Shown: positions 1 through 8,132 of the stretch, in pieces | How the letters are laid out: the number at the start of each line of letters is the position of its first letter | Position numbering within the stretch: position 1 is the stretch's first letter | Source of the DNA: JANOXC01 sp031418215 | GTDB taxonomy: Bacteria; Bacteroidota; Bacteroidia; AKYH767-A; OLB10 | Assembly (NCBI GenBank): GCA_031418215.1 | Contig: JANOXC010000134.1 | Span: 1 to 32,907, forward strand | DNA length: 32,907 bases | Direction of reading: 5' to 3' | Made by a program: the position numbers and the translations under genes | Notes under the pieces: generated by a model | Databases searched by the model: none | The model's input: the letters and a program-made list of their open reading frames with translations, nothing else | What the model was told of the DNA's origin: nothing

Positions 1-118
1 CCATTTGAAGCCATCTGCCAAATAGTTCAAAGGGCGTTTCAGTAAGGTCGCTTTCAGAAAGAGAATCTTTATCGTATTGCTGACGGCTTCCCTGAATATG
101 GTCTTTAAGATGATCCAT
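1..118 (-). CDS. pdxH: Pyridoxamine 5'-phosphate oxidase, N-terminal fragment (cut by window edge)
   Basis: The minus strand opens with ATG at 118 and stays open to the window edge (39 codons visible). The peptide starts MDHLKDHIQGSRQQYDKD and contains a segment ending TPFELFGRWL. This matches the N-terminus of PdxH, where a basic R..Y.KG/D-type helix is followed by a 'DP(F/L)..F..W' motif. PdxH is the FMN enzyme that oxidises pyridoxine/pyridoxamine 5'-phosphate to PLP in the cytosol. Only the N-terminal substrate-proximal arm is visible, so no catalytic residue can be checked. It is divergent from the YqgE-family gene at 386, a neighbour pair I recall from other Bacteroidota. A TACTTTTG element on the minus strand (157-150) lies 32 nt upstream of the start. 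The identification rests on a short fragment. Confidence 0.72.
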   Translation of the reverse strand, partial: MDHLKDHIQGSRQQYDKDSLSESDLTETPFELFGRWLQM

Positions 119-149
119 CGTTTATATTTAATGACATTAAAATCAACCT

Positions 150-157
150 CAAAAGTA
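150..157 (-). promoter_or_regulatory. Candidate Bacteroidota -7 promoter element for pdxH
   Basis: The minus strand reads TACTTTTG here, an exact TAnnTTTG match. It would start transcription about 26 nt before the pdxH ATG. I find no good TTG at the -33 spacing. The rest of the 119-385 gap shows no clear structure and no obvious promoter for the rightward gene. Confidence 0.4.
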
Positions 158-385
158 GGTCAGACGGCAATATGATTCATTTTAAACGCCATAAAGTTTT
201 CCAATTGAATTAAGTGCTGAGGTCGGAATAATGTAATTTTCAGCCTTCGAAACTTTTATTGTTTAATATAGTACAAATAGTATGGCATGCTTTTAGAAAT
301 AGATCAGGTCAATTATGTAATATTCTGACCTGAAAAGAACAAACATCTAAAAGAATTGATGGTATAATACTAAAAACCCAAACAA

Positions 386-946
386 ATGAAAAAGCTCTCA
401 AAACCCGCCCAAGGCAGTTTGTTAATATCGGAGCCCTTTTTATTAGACTCGTATTTCAAGCGTGCTGTAGTTTTATTAAGTGAACATGATGAGCAAGGGA
501 CATTAGGATTTATTCTGAATAAACCCACTGATGTAAGTTTAAATGATGCTGTAGAAGATTTTCCTGAATTTGATGCGCCATTGTATTTTGGCGGCCCTGT
601 AGAAACGGATACTTTATTCTACATACATACCCTGGGTGAAAAGTTAAAAGGAGCTAAGCCTATTGTTCCCGGAATCTGGTGGGGTGGCGATTATGATCAG
701 TTAAAATTTATGATTGATACCAAACAAATAAAACCTGAGCAAATAAGATTTTATGCTGGTTATTCAGGATGGGAGCCCAAGCAGCTAGAGGGTGAATTAA
801 AAGAAAAAGCCTGGTTAGTGTCAAGCACCAATAAGAAATTTACATTTTTTGATAATCCTAAAGTATTATGGAGCCAGGTTTTAAGAAGTATGGGAAATGA
901 ATATGCCATACTTGCCAATTTCCCTGAAGATCCAAACCTGAACTAA
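386..946 (+). CDS. YqgE/AlgH family protein (DUF179)
   Basis: The 186-aa product starts MKKLSKPAQGSLLISEPFL and carries the hallmark YqgE/AlgH patterns: G.LLIS.P.L near residues 10-17, 'GTLGFILNKP' near 38-47, 'FGGPV' near 68-72, and 'GYSGWEPKQLEGEL' near 125-138. Length is usual for the family. The biochemical role is not established: AlgH was named from alginate regulation in Pseudomonas, and structures show a compact cytosolic fold without a known enzyme activity. The ATG at 386 directly opens the conserved N-terminal block, so the start is secure. The gene stands alone between divergent pdxH and a strong terminator at 981-1012. Confidence 0.93.
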   Translation: MKKLSKPAQGSLLISEPFLLDSYFKRAVVLLSEHDEQGTLGFILNKPTDVSLNDAVEDFPEFDAPLYFGGPVETDTLFYIHTLGEKLKGAKPIVPGIWWGGDYDQLKFMIDTKQIKPEQIRFYAGYSGWEPKQLEGELKEKAWLVSSTNKKFTFFDNPKVLWSQVLRSMGNEYAILANFPEDPNLN

Positions 947-980
947 AAGAAACGTTTAATTGTTATTTTTTTCATCATTC

Positions 981-1017
981 AACAACTGCTGTCCCGTAAG
1001 ACAGCAGTTGTTGTTTT
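981..1017 (+). terminator. Intrinsic terminator after the yqgE-family gene
   Basis: A perfect 13-bp stem (981-993 pairing with 1000-1012) encloses the 6-nt loop CCGTAA and is followed by GTTTT. It begins 34 nt after the stop codon at 946. The T-tract is short but the stem has no mismatch. Confidence 0.8.
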
Positions 1018-1039
1018 AAGGTAACTTACTTTCGATTGT

Positions 1040-1047
1040 TATTTTTG
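1040..1047 (+). promoter_or_regulatory. Candidate -7 promoter element for mnmH
   Basis: TATTTTTG matches TAnnTTTG exactly and ends 20 nt before the TTG start codon of mnmH. It lies just downstream of the terminator of the preceding gene, as expected for a new transcription unit. No well-spaced TTG at -33 is visible. Confidence 0.5.
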
Positions 1048-1067
1048 CAGTTCCAAATGTTATTCTG

Positions 1068-2102
1068 TTGTCTGAGCTTTTAAACTTCACTGATTTCATT
1101 TCGCATTACCGTATGCATACTCCATTGCTGATTGATAGCAGGAGTGAAGGTGAATTTATAAAGGGACATATTCCCGGGGCGATTAATATTCCATTATTAA
1201 ATAATGAGCACCGTTCAATTGTTGGAACTACTTTTAAGAAAAACGGACGACAAGACGCATTGATCAAAGGGTTTGAATTGGTTGGACCGCATTTCCATGA
1301 AATCATTTTAAAAGCCAAGGCAGCAACTGATTCACCCGAAATAATGATCTATTGCTGGAGAGGTGGATTAAGGAGCAATATCATGTCGTGGTTGTTAAGC
1401 ATGGCAGGTTTTAAAGTCCGGTTGTTAAAGGGCGGCTATAAGACTTACAGGCAATGGGCACTGAGGCAATTTGAATTGCCACGCAACCTTGTTATTTTGG
1501 GTGGCAAAACAGGCTCAGGAAAAACCGAGATGTTAAAATATATCCAATCAAAAGGTGAGCAGATGATTTGTCTGGAGTCATTGGCAAATCACAAAGGTTC
1601 AGCATTCGGTTCATTGGGACAATTACCGCAACCTTCACAGGAGATGTTTGAAAACGAATTGGCTTTTCAGATGGGAGAAATTAATGCTGAGAAAAGAACG
1701 TGGCTGGAAAATGAAAGTCGTAATATTGGTTTTGTAAAGATTCCTGATCCATTGTTCGAACAGATGCGAAAAGCCTTGGTCGTTGAAATGGATGTATCAG
1801 CATCCATTCGAAAAAAACGCATTTTAATAGAGTATGGAGAATTTCCATCCGATCAGTTGGCAGAAAAAACACAAAAGCTTCAAAAAAGAATGGGAGGACA
1901 GCACGTTAAAGCAGCTGTTGACTTCTTAATGAAAGAGGATAAATCGGAATGGCTTGATCTTTTGCTTTTGTATTATGATAAAACATACAGTCATAGTAAT
2001 GAGCAACGGGATATGAAAAAAGTTCATCGTGTTTTTATCGATTGGAATAATCCTGAAATGGATGCGGCGCATTTGATTAAGGAAGTGGATGGAATAGGTT
2101 AG
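1068..2102 (+). CDS. mnmH: tRNA 2-selenouridine synthase (MnmH/SelU)
   Basis: The product replaces sulfur by selenium at the wobble 2-thiouridine of certain tRNAs (Lys, Glu, Gln), using selenophosphate. The 344-aa protein has the expected two-part layout. An N-terminal rhodanese domain carries the catalytic loop YCWRGGLRS, with Cys96. A C-terminal P-loop region begins with GGKTGSGKT at 145-153. The start is TTG at 1068: the ATG at 1057 is out of frame, and the conserved N-terminal 'F..LIDSRSEGEF' block follows directly. It is followed by selD, which makes its selenium donor, after a 165-bp repeat-filled gap. Length is slightly short of the E. coli enzyme (364 aa) but both domains look complete. 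Confidence 0.95.
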   Translation: MSELLNFTDFISHYRMHTPLLIDSRSEGEFIKGHIPGAINIPLLNNEHRSIVGTTFKKNGRQDALIKGFELVGPHFHEIILKAKAATDSPEIMIYCWRGGLRSNIMSWLLSMAGFKVRLLKGGYKTYRQWALRQFELPRNLVILGGKTGSGKTEMLKYIQSKGEQMICLESLANHKGSAFGSLGQLPQPSQEMFENELAFQMGEINAEKRTWLENESRNIGFVKIPDPLFEQMRKALVVEMDVSASIRKKRILIEYGEFPSDQLAEKTQKLQKRMGGQHVKAAVDFLMKEDKSEWLDLLLLYYDKTYSHSNEQRDMKKVHRVFIDWNNPEMDAAHLIKEVDGIG

Positions 2103-2158
2103 GGCTTCTGGCTTCTGGTTTCTGGTTTCTGGTTCCTGGTTTCTGGTTTAGTTCACAA
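2103..2158 (+). repeat. Heptamer tandem repeat, unit GGTTTCT and variants
   Basis: Eight consecutive 7-bp units begin at the base after the mnmH stop codon: GGCTTCT twice, GGTTTCT twice, GGTTCCT, GGTTTCT, GGTTTAG, then a decayed unit. The same TTTCTGG core reappears once after the PhnP-like gene (near 12650). Confidence 0.9.
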
Positions 2159-2172
2159 GATAATATTTATAG

Positions 2173-2270
2173 TTTTACATTTTACATTTATTATTTTACA
2201 TTTTACATTTATTATTTTACATTTTACATTTACCATTAACAACTAACCATTAACAATTATATATACAATG
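2173..2270 (+). repeat. Heptamer tandem repeat, units TTTTACA/TTTATTA, reaching the selD start codon
   Basis: From 2173 the sequence divides cleanly into 14 units of 7 bp. TTTTACA occurs twice and then TTTATTA, and this trio occurs twice. TTTTACA twice again is followed by TTTACCA, TTAACAA, CTAACCA, TTAACAA, TTATATA and TACAATG, the last containing the selD ATG. The phase is never broken although the unit sequence drifts. The selD promoter must lie inside or upstream of this tract. I see no TAnnTTTG in it. Confidence 0.88.
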
Positions 2271-3320
2271 AGCACAATCACTGAAAAAGTCAAATTAACA
2301 CAATACAGTCATGGAGCAGGATGCGGTTGTAAAATTGCACCGGCGGTTTTAGACATCATATTAAAAAACAACGAAACAAAAGCGCATTACCCAAATTTAT
2401 TAGTCGGTAATAACAGCCGTGACGATGCAGCCGTTTATGATTTAGGAACAGGTATGGCCATGATCAGCACCACTGATTTTTTCATGCCCATTGTTGATGA
2501 TCCATTTGAATTCGGACGCATTGCAGCTACCAATGCCATCAGTGATATATATGCCATGGGTGGAACGCCAAATTTGGCCATTGCAATCTTAGGTTGGCCA
2601 ATTGATAAGCTGGCACCTGAAATTGCAGGACAAGTTGTTGCAGGAGGGAGCAAGGCTTGTTTTGATGCAGGTATTCCTTTGGCAGGAGGACACAGTATCG
2701 ATTGCCCTGAACCCATTTTTGGTTTGGCAGTAAATGGACTAGTCGAGATTAAAAATATCAAAAAAAATAATACTGCTAAAGCAGGAGATCTGTTATTTCT
2801 AACCAAACAATTAGGTGTTGGAATTATCAGCACTGCTTCCAAGAAGGGATTGGCGGAAGAAAAAGATTTAGCGTTAGCTATTCAAAGCATGACGACTTTG
2901 AATAAAATAGGAGCAACGCTGGGGAAATTAAGTGGCGTAAATGCCATGACTGATGTCACCGGTTTTGGTTTGATGGGACATTTAATTGAAATGGCTGAAG
3001 GAAGTGATCTTACTGCTGAAATAGACTTTCGGAATGTCCCGCAAATGGATGGCATTGATGAGTACATTAAAAAAGGATGCATACCCGGAGGAACAAAAAG
3101 AAACTGGAGCAGCTATGGGCATAAAATAAAACTGGCTGATGAATCAAGAATAAATATTTTGTGTGATCCTCAAACGAGCGGCGGGTTATTGGTAGCTGTA
3201 TCACCGGATAGTGTTGTTGAATATATTGAATTGATGAATAGCTTAGATATGGACACTTTCACTGTAAAACCATTGGGAAAAATGGTAACGCATAAAGATT
3301 CATTTGTAGAGATTGATTGA
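2268..3320 (+). CDS. selD: Selenide, water dikinase (selenophosphate synthetase)
   Basis: SelD makes selenophosphate from selenide and ATP. The 350-aa product has the signature SHGAGCGCK near the N-terminus; Cys19 and Lys22 correspond to catalytic Cys17 and Lys20 of the E. coli enzyme. The active site is therefore Cys, not selenocysteine, and no in-frame TGA is involved. Downstream blocks typical of the PurM/SelD fold are present: 'DDAAVYDLG' for Mg-ATP binding, 'TTDFFMP', 'ATNAISDIYAMGG', 'GGHSIDCPEPIFG', 'TDVTGFGLMGH' and 'DPQTSGGLL'. Length is usual. The only visible partner is mnmH just upstream; no selA or selB lies in the window, so the natural reading is a supply line for tRNA selenouridine. 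Confidence 0.97.
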   Translation: MSTITEKVKLTQYSHGAGCGCKIAPAVLDIILKNNETKAHYPNLLVGNNSRDDAAVYDLGTGMAMISTTDFFMPIVDDPFEFGRIAATNAISDIYAMGGTPNLAIAILGWPIDKLAPEIAGQVVAGGSKACFDAGIPLAGGHSIDCPEPIFGLAVNGLVEIKNIKKNNTAKAGDLLFLTKQLGVGIISTASKKGLAEEKDLALAIQSMTTLNKIGATLGKLSGVNAMTDVTGFGLMGHLIEMAEGSDLTAEIDFRNVPQMDGIDEYIKKGCIPGGTKRNWSSYGHKIKLADESRINILCDPQTSGGLLVAVSPDSVVEYIELMNSLDMDTFTVKPLGKMVTHKDSFVEID

Positions 3321-3335
3321 TTTATTATATATATT

Positions 3336-3369
3336 AAAAAGGCTGCTGAAAATATTCAGCAGCCTTTTT
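3336..3369. terminator. Bidirectional intrinsic terminator between selD and the T9SS repeat protein
   Basis: A perfect 15-bp stem (3336-3350 with 3355-3369) with the 4-nt loop AATA starts with five A and ends with five T. It is therefore a U-tailed hairpin on both strands. It sits 15 nt after the selD stop and 15 nt after the stop of the leftward gene ending at 3385, so it can serve both converging units. Confidence 0.92.
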
Positions 3370-3384
3370 AATTGCTTAACTATT

Positions 3385-6300
3385 CTATTGAATAACTAAT
3401 TTATTGCTCCACTGATTTTTATCCTGAGTGAGTCTTACAAAATAAACTCCTGCAGGAACATGTTGTAAATCAACAGTCACAGATTCATTTGCTTTAACTG
3501 ATTCTATCATTTCTGAAGACACCATTGATCCCATGCTATTAAATACGGTTAATAGTACACTTCCGGTTTTTACATCTTTCAGTTTAATATTTAAGATTCC
3601 ATTTCCTGGATTTGGATAAATACTTATTGATTCATCTTTTGGACCGGATACCGTATTGATTCCAACTGTTCCAATACCTCCTAAGAATTCAAAGGATGAA
3701 TAATAATTTTGTTGGTTACCATTATATGCTGTATAAGCTCCTCCAATATATAAAGAACTGTCAACGGCAAAAAGTGAGTAAACGGCACTGTTAAAGGAAG
3801 GATACCAGGGAGCTGAAAGTCCTGTAGTAGCATGTAAAAAACCGAGGTTGCTCACTGTTTGTCCACCAGCCGTACTGAATGAACCTCCTGCAATAATAAA
3901 ATTGTCAGCATAAGCTATGGTGTAAACTGTTCCATTTGTTCCGGGATCCCAACTCAATAGATTTCCTGATGTAAGGTCATAAGCAGCTAAATGATTTCTG
4001 GTTGTTGCATTGGTTGTAGAAAAACTTCCTCCACAATAAAGTGTATTAGCAGCTTTTGCCAATGTATAAGCATAAGAGTTAAGATTGGGATCAAATGAAG
4101 TGACCGTTCCTGCTGATTTATCAATTCCTGCAAGGTAATTGCGTGTAGCACCACCAATCGTTGTAAAACTACCACCGGCATAAATAACATTATTATTTTC
4201 CAGCAAAGTGGAAACAGTGCTATTCGCATTTGGATCCCATGTTGTTGCTGCTCCTGTACTCCGACTAATTTCTGCAATACGATTACGGGTACTTGTACCA
4301 ACCATAGTGAATCCTCCACCGGCATAAACAGTACTACCATTAATCGCAATAGTATTTACAGTGCTGTTTAAGTTTGGATTCCAAGTGGACGCTAAACCTG
4401 TTGTACGATCTAATTCGGCAAGATAATTTCTTGGTTGGCCGCCAATTGTTGTAAATAAGCCACCAACATAAACGGCATTACCATCTACTTTTATGTCATA
4501 TACATAACTGTTGGAAGCCGGGTTAAATGAATTTATTAAACCGGTTGTATTATCGTAAGATAATATATATGATCTGTCTTCTGATTTTAGAAAATCAAAG
4601 TTGCCTCCTACCACCATCGAAGTACCATCATAAGCCAAACAATAAGCACCTGCATTAGACATCGGATTCCAGGATGTTGCAATTCCTGTAGAAGTATTAA
4701 TCTCTGCAAGATACTTTCTTGCGGAGCCACCTGCATTTGTAAAATTTCCGGCAAGCCAAACAGAGTTTGTGCTACCAACGATACTATAAACATCAGAATT
4801 GACACCGGGATTCCAGGTGCTGGCATTTCCATTGGTAAGATTAAGGGCTGCAATACGGTCGCGGGGTTGCCCGCCGATTGATGTAAAAATTCCACCGGCA
4901 TATATATTCCCGCCACTAAGCGTCATTGCATAAATATAACTATTGGCATTAGGATTCCATGTTGCAATGAGCCCTGTTGCCTGGTCAATTGCCATTGCAT
5001 ATCCCCGTGTTTCATATTTGCTATAAATAAAATTGCCACCAGTAAGGATTTCACCATTGTAGTTAGCTACACTTGATACAGCTTGGCTAAACTGGGGATT
5101 CCAAGAGGTTACATTATTGTTGGCAAGATTTATTTCAGCGGCATAAGCCCTGTTGGTACTTCCAACAGTTGTAAAATTACCCCCTGCAATAATAGTAGTG
5201 CTCTTAAGACTCAATGAATAAACATCAGCATTCAAATTTGGATTCCAAATACTCGCATTTCCATTTGTTAGATTAAGTGCAGCGAGTCTGTTTCGTGTTT
5301 GCCCGCCAATGCTAGTGAAGATTCCTCCGGCATAAAGCGAAGTACCATCAGTTATTATCGTATAAACATAACTATTAGCATTCGCATTCCAGGTTGTGAT
5401 CAATCCAGTAGTGAGATCCATTGCAAGTATATAGTTGCGAGACTCAGCCTGAAGGTAGGTGAAATTTCCGCCAACAACAACTGATGTTGCGCTTGATGCA
5501 ACAGCATAACTGCTTGCATTGGCTTTTGGATGCCAGGTGGTAGCGTTATTATTAGCCGTATTTATTTCGGCAATATATTCACGTGTTTGTCCACCTATTG
5601 AAGTGAAATCTCCAACAACATAAACGGAAGTGCCTGCTCTTATTAACTTACTGACCGCTGCATTTGCATTAGGATTCCATGTAGCAGCTGCACCAGTAGT
5701 ATTATTTAATGCTGCAATCCTGTTGCGGGGCTGACCTCCAATATTTGCAAAGATTCCACCTGCATAAATAGTAGAACCATCAACAGCTAATGTATAAACA
5801 TAGCTATCAGCTGCAGGATTCCATGTTGTAGCTGTTCCGGTAGTTGTACTTATTGCAGCGATATAATTTCTTGCTGATCCGCCAATAGTTGAAAAAGCTC
5901 CTCCTACATATACGGTTGTTCCGCTCACTTTAAGTACATAGACAATATAACTTGCTGTAGGGTTCCATGTAGTTGCATTACCTGTAGCAGTATTGATTGC
6001 GGCAATATAAGAACGTGCCATACCCCCAATATTTAAGAAGTTTCCACCTACATATAGCGTAGTTCCCGAAATATCCAAAGCATTCACTACGGCATCAGGA
6101 TTTGGTGTCCATGAGGTATTAACATTTCCTGTAGCGACATCTATCTCAGCCAATCTGTTTATTGTAGTACTTCCGATTACTGTAAAACTGCCACCAACAT
6201 ATAATTTTGAGCCTGCTCCATTTAATACCATTGAATTGACGGTACTATTTGCGTCGGGGTTCCAGTTTTGATCTACGGTATAATTGGACAGGATGTGAAC

Positions 6301-7809
6301 AATCCTATTCCTTGTGATGCCGCCAACAACAGTGAAGTTTCCACCCATGTACCATCCACCTGCACCATCTGAGATAATATCATACACCGCTCCATTTGTT
6401 TTAGGAAAAGCTGCATTAGGTACATCATTGGTCGTAGTTAGCAGAGCGCTGTAACCAGTATTGAATCCGGAAATATTAAAGTCGCCACCTAAGTATAATA
6501 TGTTTCCATTCTTAACAGTACTATTAACAATGTAACTGGTTGCAATACAAGGGAGACTTTGTCCAAGTGTATTATCAAGTTTTGCAAAATAGGGTTGATC
6601 GGCATCTCCCACTACGGTAAATGATCCGCCAACATATATATTATTACCATCAACAGTAATTGTGGAAACCGTACTGTTGGCATTGGGGTTCCATGCCGTA
6701 ATTCCATTGTTGGTTAAGTCCCATGCGGCAAGTCTGTTTTGATTGTTTCCACCAATGTTGGTAAATGAACCACCCATGTATAAAATATTTCCTGCTAATG
6801 CCATACAATAAATGGTACTGTTTGCGTCCGGATTAAAATTGGGGTCAATGCTCATATTTGCCAGTATATGTGCAGCGCGATTACGTGTGATGCCTCCGAT
6901 AGTGGTAAAATTTCCACCAACATACCATCCACCAATGCCATCCGGCAAAATAACATTAATACTTGCATTAGCTATTGGGAATCCCCATGTAGGTATGTCA
7001 GTACCTGAACTATAATGAGCTGTGCCATAGGTGTAAAAACCTCCATAACTGAAATCCCCACCTGTATATATATTATTATTATCGGCAACAATACTGTTTA
7101 CAATGTAATTAGGAACAACGGTTTGAGCAGCAGTGGCAGTTATAACGTCAATCTTTGCGAAGTAGGGTGATTCAACCCCGGCAATATTGGTAAAAGAACC
7201 ACCAACATATAAATAGTTGCCGATTTTACTCATCGTAGAAACAGTACTGTTGGCATTTGGATTCCAGGAATTGGCAACACCGGTAACTGCATTTAATGAG
7301 GCAATTCTGTTAAGCGTATTACCACCAATTGAAGTAAATGATCCGGCAACATAAAGTGTTGTGCCATCCAGCAATAATGCATTTACTGTACTGTTTGGAT
7401 TTGGTTGAAATAAAATATCAACCGTTTGATCACTTTTAATATGACACAGCCGATTTACTGTAACATTACCAACCTGTGTGAATGTGCCACCCAAATACCA
7501 ACCGGAAGCACCATCTGAAATAACACAATTCACAGTACCATTAGTTTTTGGAAAATCGACACTGGGAATATCATTGGTAGGTGTAATCAGTGCTGCCTTC
7601 CCGGAGTTGAAGCCGGCTTGGGTGAAAGAGCCTCCCATAAAAACAGTATTGCCATCACGTGTAACAGTGTTTACAGCACCGTTTGTCGTAATGGTGTATT
7701 TCTTTAAAGGTTGGGCGTTAACCGGATCTGTAAGTAGAAAAAGTGCTGAAAGAAAAATGACAAATAGACATATGCCATTTCTAATTAATAGTGTAGTTAT
7801 TTTTTTCAT
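3385..7809 (-). CDS. Giant secreted protein of 28 propeller-like repeats with T9SS type A sorting domain
   Basis: A 1474-aa protein with an N-terminal signal peptide (basic start, hydrophobic core to about residue 32). The body is 28 repeats of about 46-47 residues. Each is built around (Y/V)xGG(S/N/I)F(T)xIGG, then RN.(I/L)A.(I/L) and (T/S)WNPNANSxV(Y/S). Such GG.F...WNP blades occur in beta-propeller-like surface proteins of Bacteroidota. The last ~85 residues are a type A Por secretion tail: 'ISIYPNPGNGILNI', a 'VFNSMGSMV' strand and 'VPAGVYFVRL..D...SNKLVIQ'. It should be exported by Sec, then by T9SS, and be cell-surface attached or released. The first ~550 residues show a four-blade super-repeat of about 190 aa, the second half a three-blade super-repeat of about 142 aa. 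Substrate or partner is unknown. No enzyme motif seen. It is a lone gene ended by the shared terminator at 3336-3369. Confidence 0.9.
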   Translation of the reverse strand: MKKITTLLIRNGICLFVIFLSALFLLTDPVNAQPLKKYTITTNGAVNTVTRDGNTVFMGGSFTQAGFNSGKAALITPTNDIPSVDFPKTNGTVNCVISDGASGWYLGGTFTQVGNVTVNRLCHIKSDQTVDILFQPNPNSTVNALLLDGTTLYVAGSFTSIGGNTLNRIASLNAVTGVANSWNPNANSTVSTMSKIGNYLYVGGSFTNIAGVESPYFAKIDVITATAAQTVVPNYIVNSIVADNNNIYTGGDFSYGGFYTYGTAHYSSGTDIPTWGFPIANASINVILPDGIGGWYVGGNFTTIGGITRNRAAHILANMSIDPNFNPDANSTIYCMALAGNILYMGGSFTNIGGNNQNRLAAWDLTNNGITAWNPNANSTVSTITVDGNNIYVGGSFTVVGDADQPYFAKLDNTLGQSLPCIATSYIVNSTVKNGNILYLGGDFNISGFNTGYSALLTTTNDVPNAAFPKTNGAVYDIISDGAGGWYMGGNFTVVGGITRNRIVHILSNYTVDQNWNPDANSTVNSMVLNGAGSKLYVGGSFTVIGSTTINRLAEIDVATGNVNTSWTPNPDAVVNALDISGTTLYVGGNFLNIGGMARSYIAAINTATGNATTWNPTASYIVYVLKVSGTTVYVGGAFSTIGGSARNYIAAISTTTGTATTWNPAADSYVYTLAVDGSTIYAGGIFANIGGQPRNRIAALNNTTGAAATWNPNANAAVSKLIRAGTSVYVVGDFTSIGGQTREYIAEINTANNNATTWHPKANASSYAVASSATSVVVGGNFTYLQAESRNYILAMDLTTGLITTWNANANSYVYTIITDGTSLYAGGIFTSIGGQTRNRLAALNLTNGNASIWNPNLNADVYSLSLKSTTIIAGGNFTTVGSTNRAYAAEINLANNNVTSWNPQFSQAVSSVANYNGEILTGGNFIYSKYETRGYAMAIDQATGLIATWNPNANSYIYAMTLSGGNIYAGGIFTSIGGQPRDRIAALNLTNGNASTWNPGVNSDVYSIVGSTNSVWLAGNFTNAGGSARKYLAEINTSTGIATSWNPMSNAGAYCLAYDGTSMVVGGNFDFLKSEDRSYILSYDNTTGLINSFNPASNSYVYDIKVDGNAVYVGGLFTTIGGQPRNYLAELDRTTGLASTWNPNLNSTVNTIAINGSTVYAGGGFTMVGTSTRNRIAEISRSTGAATTWDPNANSTVSTLLENNNVIYAGGSFTTIGGATRNYLAGIDKSAGTVTSFDPNLNSYAYTLAKAANTLYCGGSFSTTNATTRNHLAAYDLTSGNLLSWDPGTNGTVYTIAYADNFIIAGGSFSTAGGQTVSNLGFLHATTGLSAPWYPSFNSAVYSLFAVDSSLYIGGAYTAYNGNQQNYYSSFEFLGGIGTVGINTVSGPKDESISIYPNPGNGILNIKLKDVKTGSVLLTVFNSMGSMVSSEMIESVKANESVTVDLQHVPAGVYFVRLTQDKNQWSNKLVIQ

Positions 7810-8132
7810 GGTTTTTGAGATTTAGGATTGTATAAAAAAAATGTATTGAATAAAAAACAAAATAGAAACAAGAATTATATATATAAATGAAAGCATAAAA
7901 ACGACTTTAGAGATGCCATTGAATGCAGGCATTCATTTAAAAGTACTGAATCATGGTGCATGAATAATTTCCATAAAAAAAATGATTAGTAAAACAAAAC
8001 TGATATTCAAAGATATAGTAAAAAAACAGCTTTGCTCCAGGGTGGTTAAAAAATCATTCCGGAAATAAAATATATCAGTATTTTAAGTACGAAAAGGACT
8101 TAAAAAGTGATAAAAATCATAAAAAAGAGGCT
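7810..8132. other. Intergenic region upstream of the giant repeat protein, with two short palindromes
   Basis: This gap lies between the start of the leftward giant gene and the end of pntB. It is very AT-rich and contains no credible ORF. Two inverted repeats lie close together about 110-155 bp upstream of the start codon: GAATGCAGGCATTC at 7921-7934 and TCATGGTGCATGA at 7951-7963. They could be operator half-sites for the giant gene, but nothing else supports this. I see no exact TAnnTTTG in the promoter position. Confidence 0.4.

Noticed and set aside
2435..2842. A 135-aa minus-strand frame opposite selD.
   Set aside because: It lies wholly within the conserved selD coding frame and shows no family pattern.
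2268..3320. Selenocysteine in SelD.
   Set aside because: The catalytic position is encoded as cysteine and the frame has no internal TGA.
3987..4916. Minus-strand alternative frames of about 100-120 aa inside the giant gene.
   Set aside because: They are frame-shifted readings of the repetitive gene and have no independent start context.
3500..7700. Regularly spaced repeats suggestive of a CRISPR array in the giant gene.
   Set aside because: Period is about 140 bp, the units are coding and diverged, and there are no short identical repeats separated by unique spacers.
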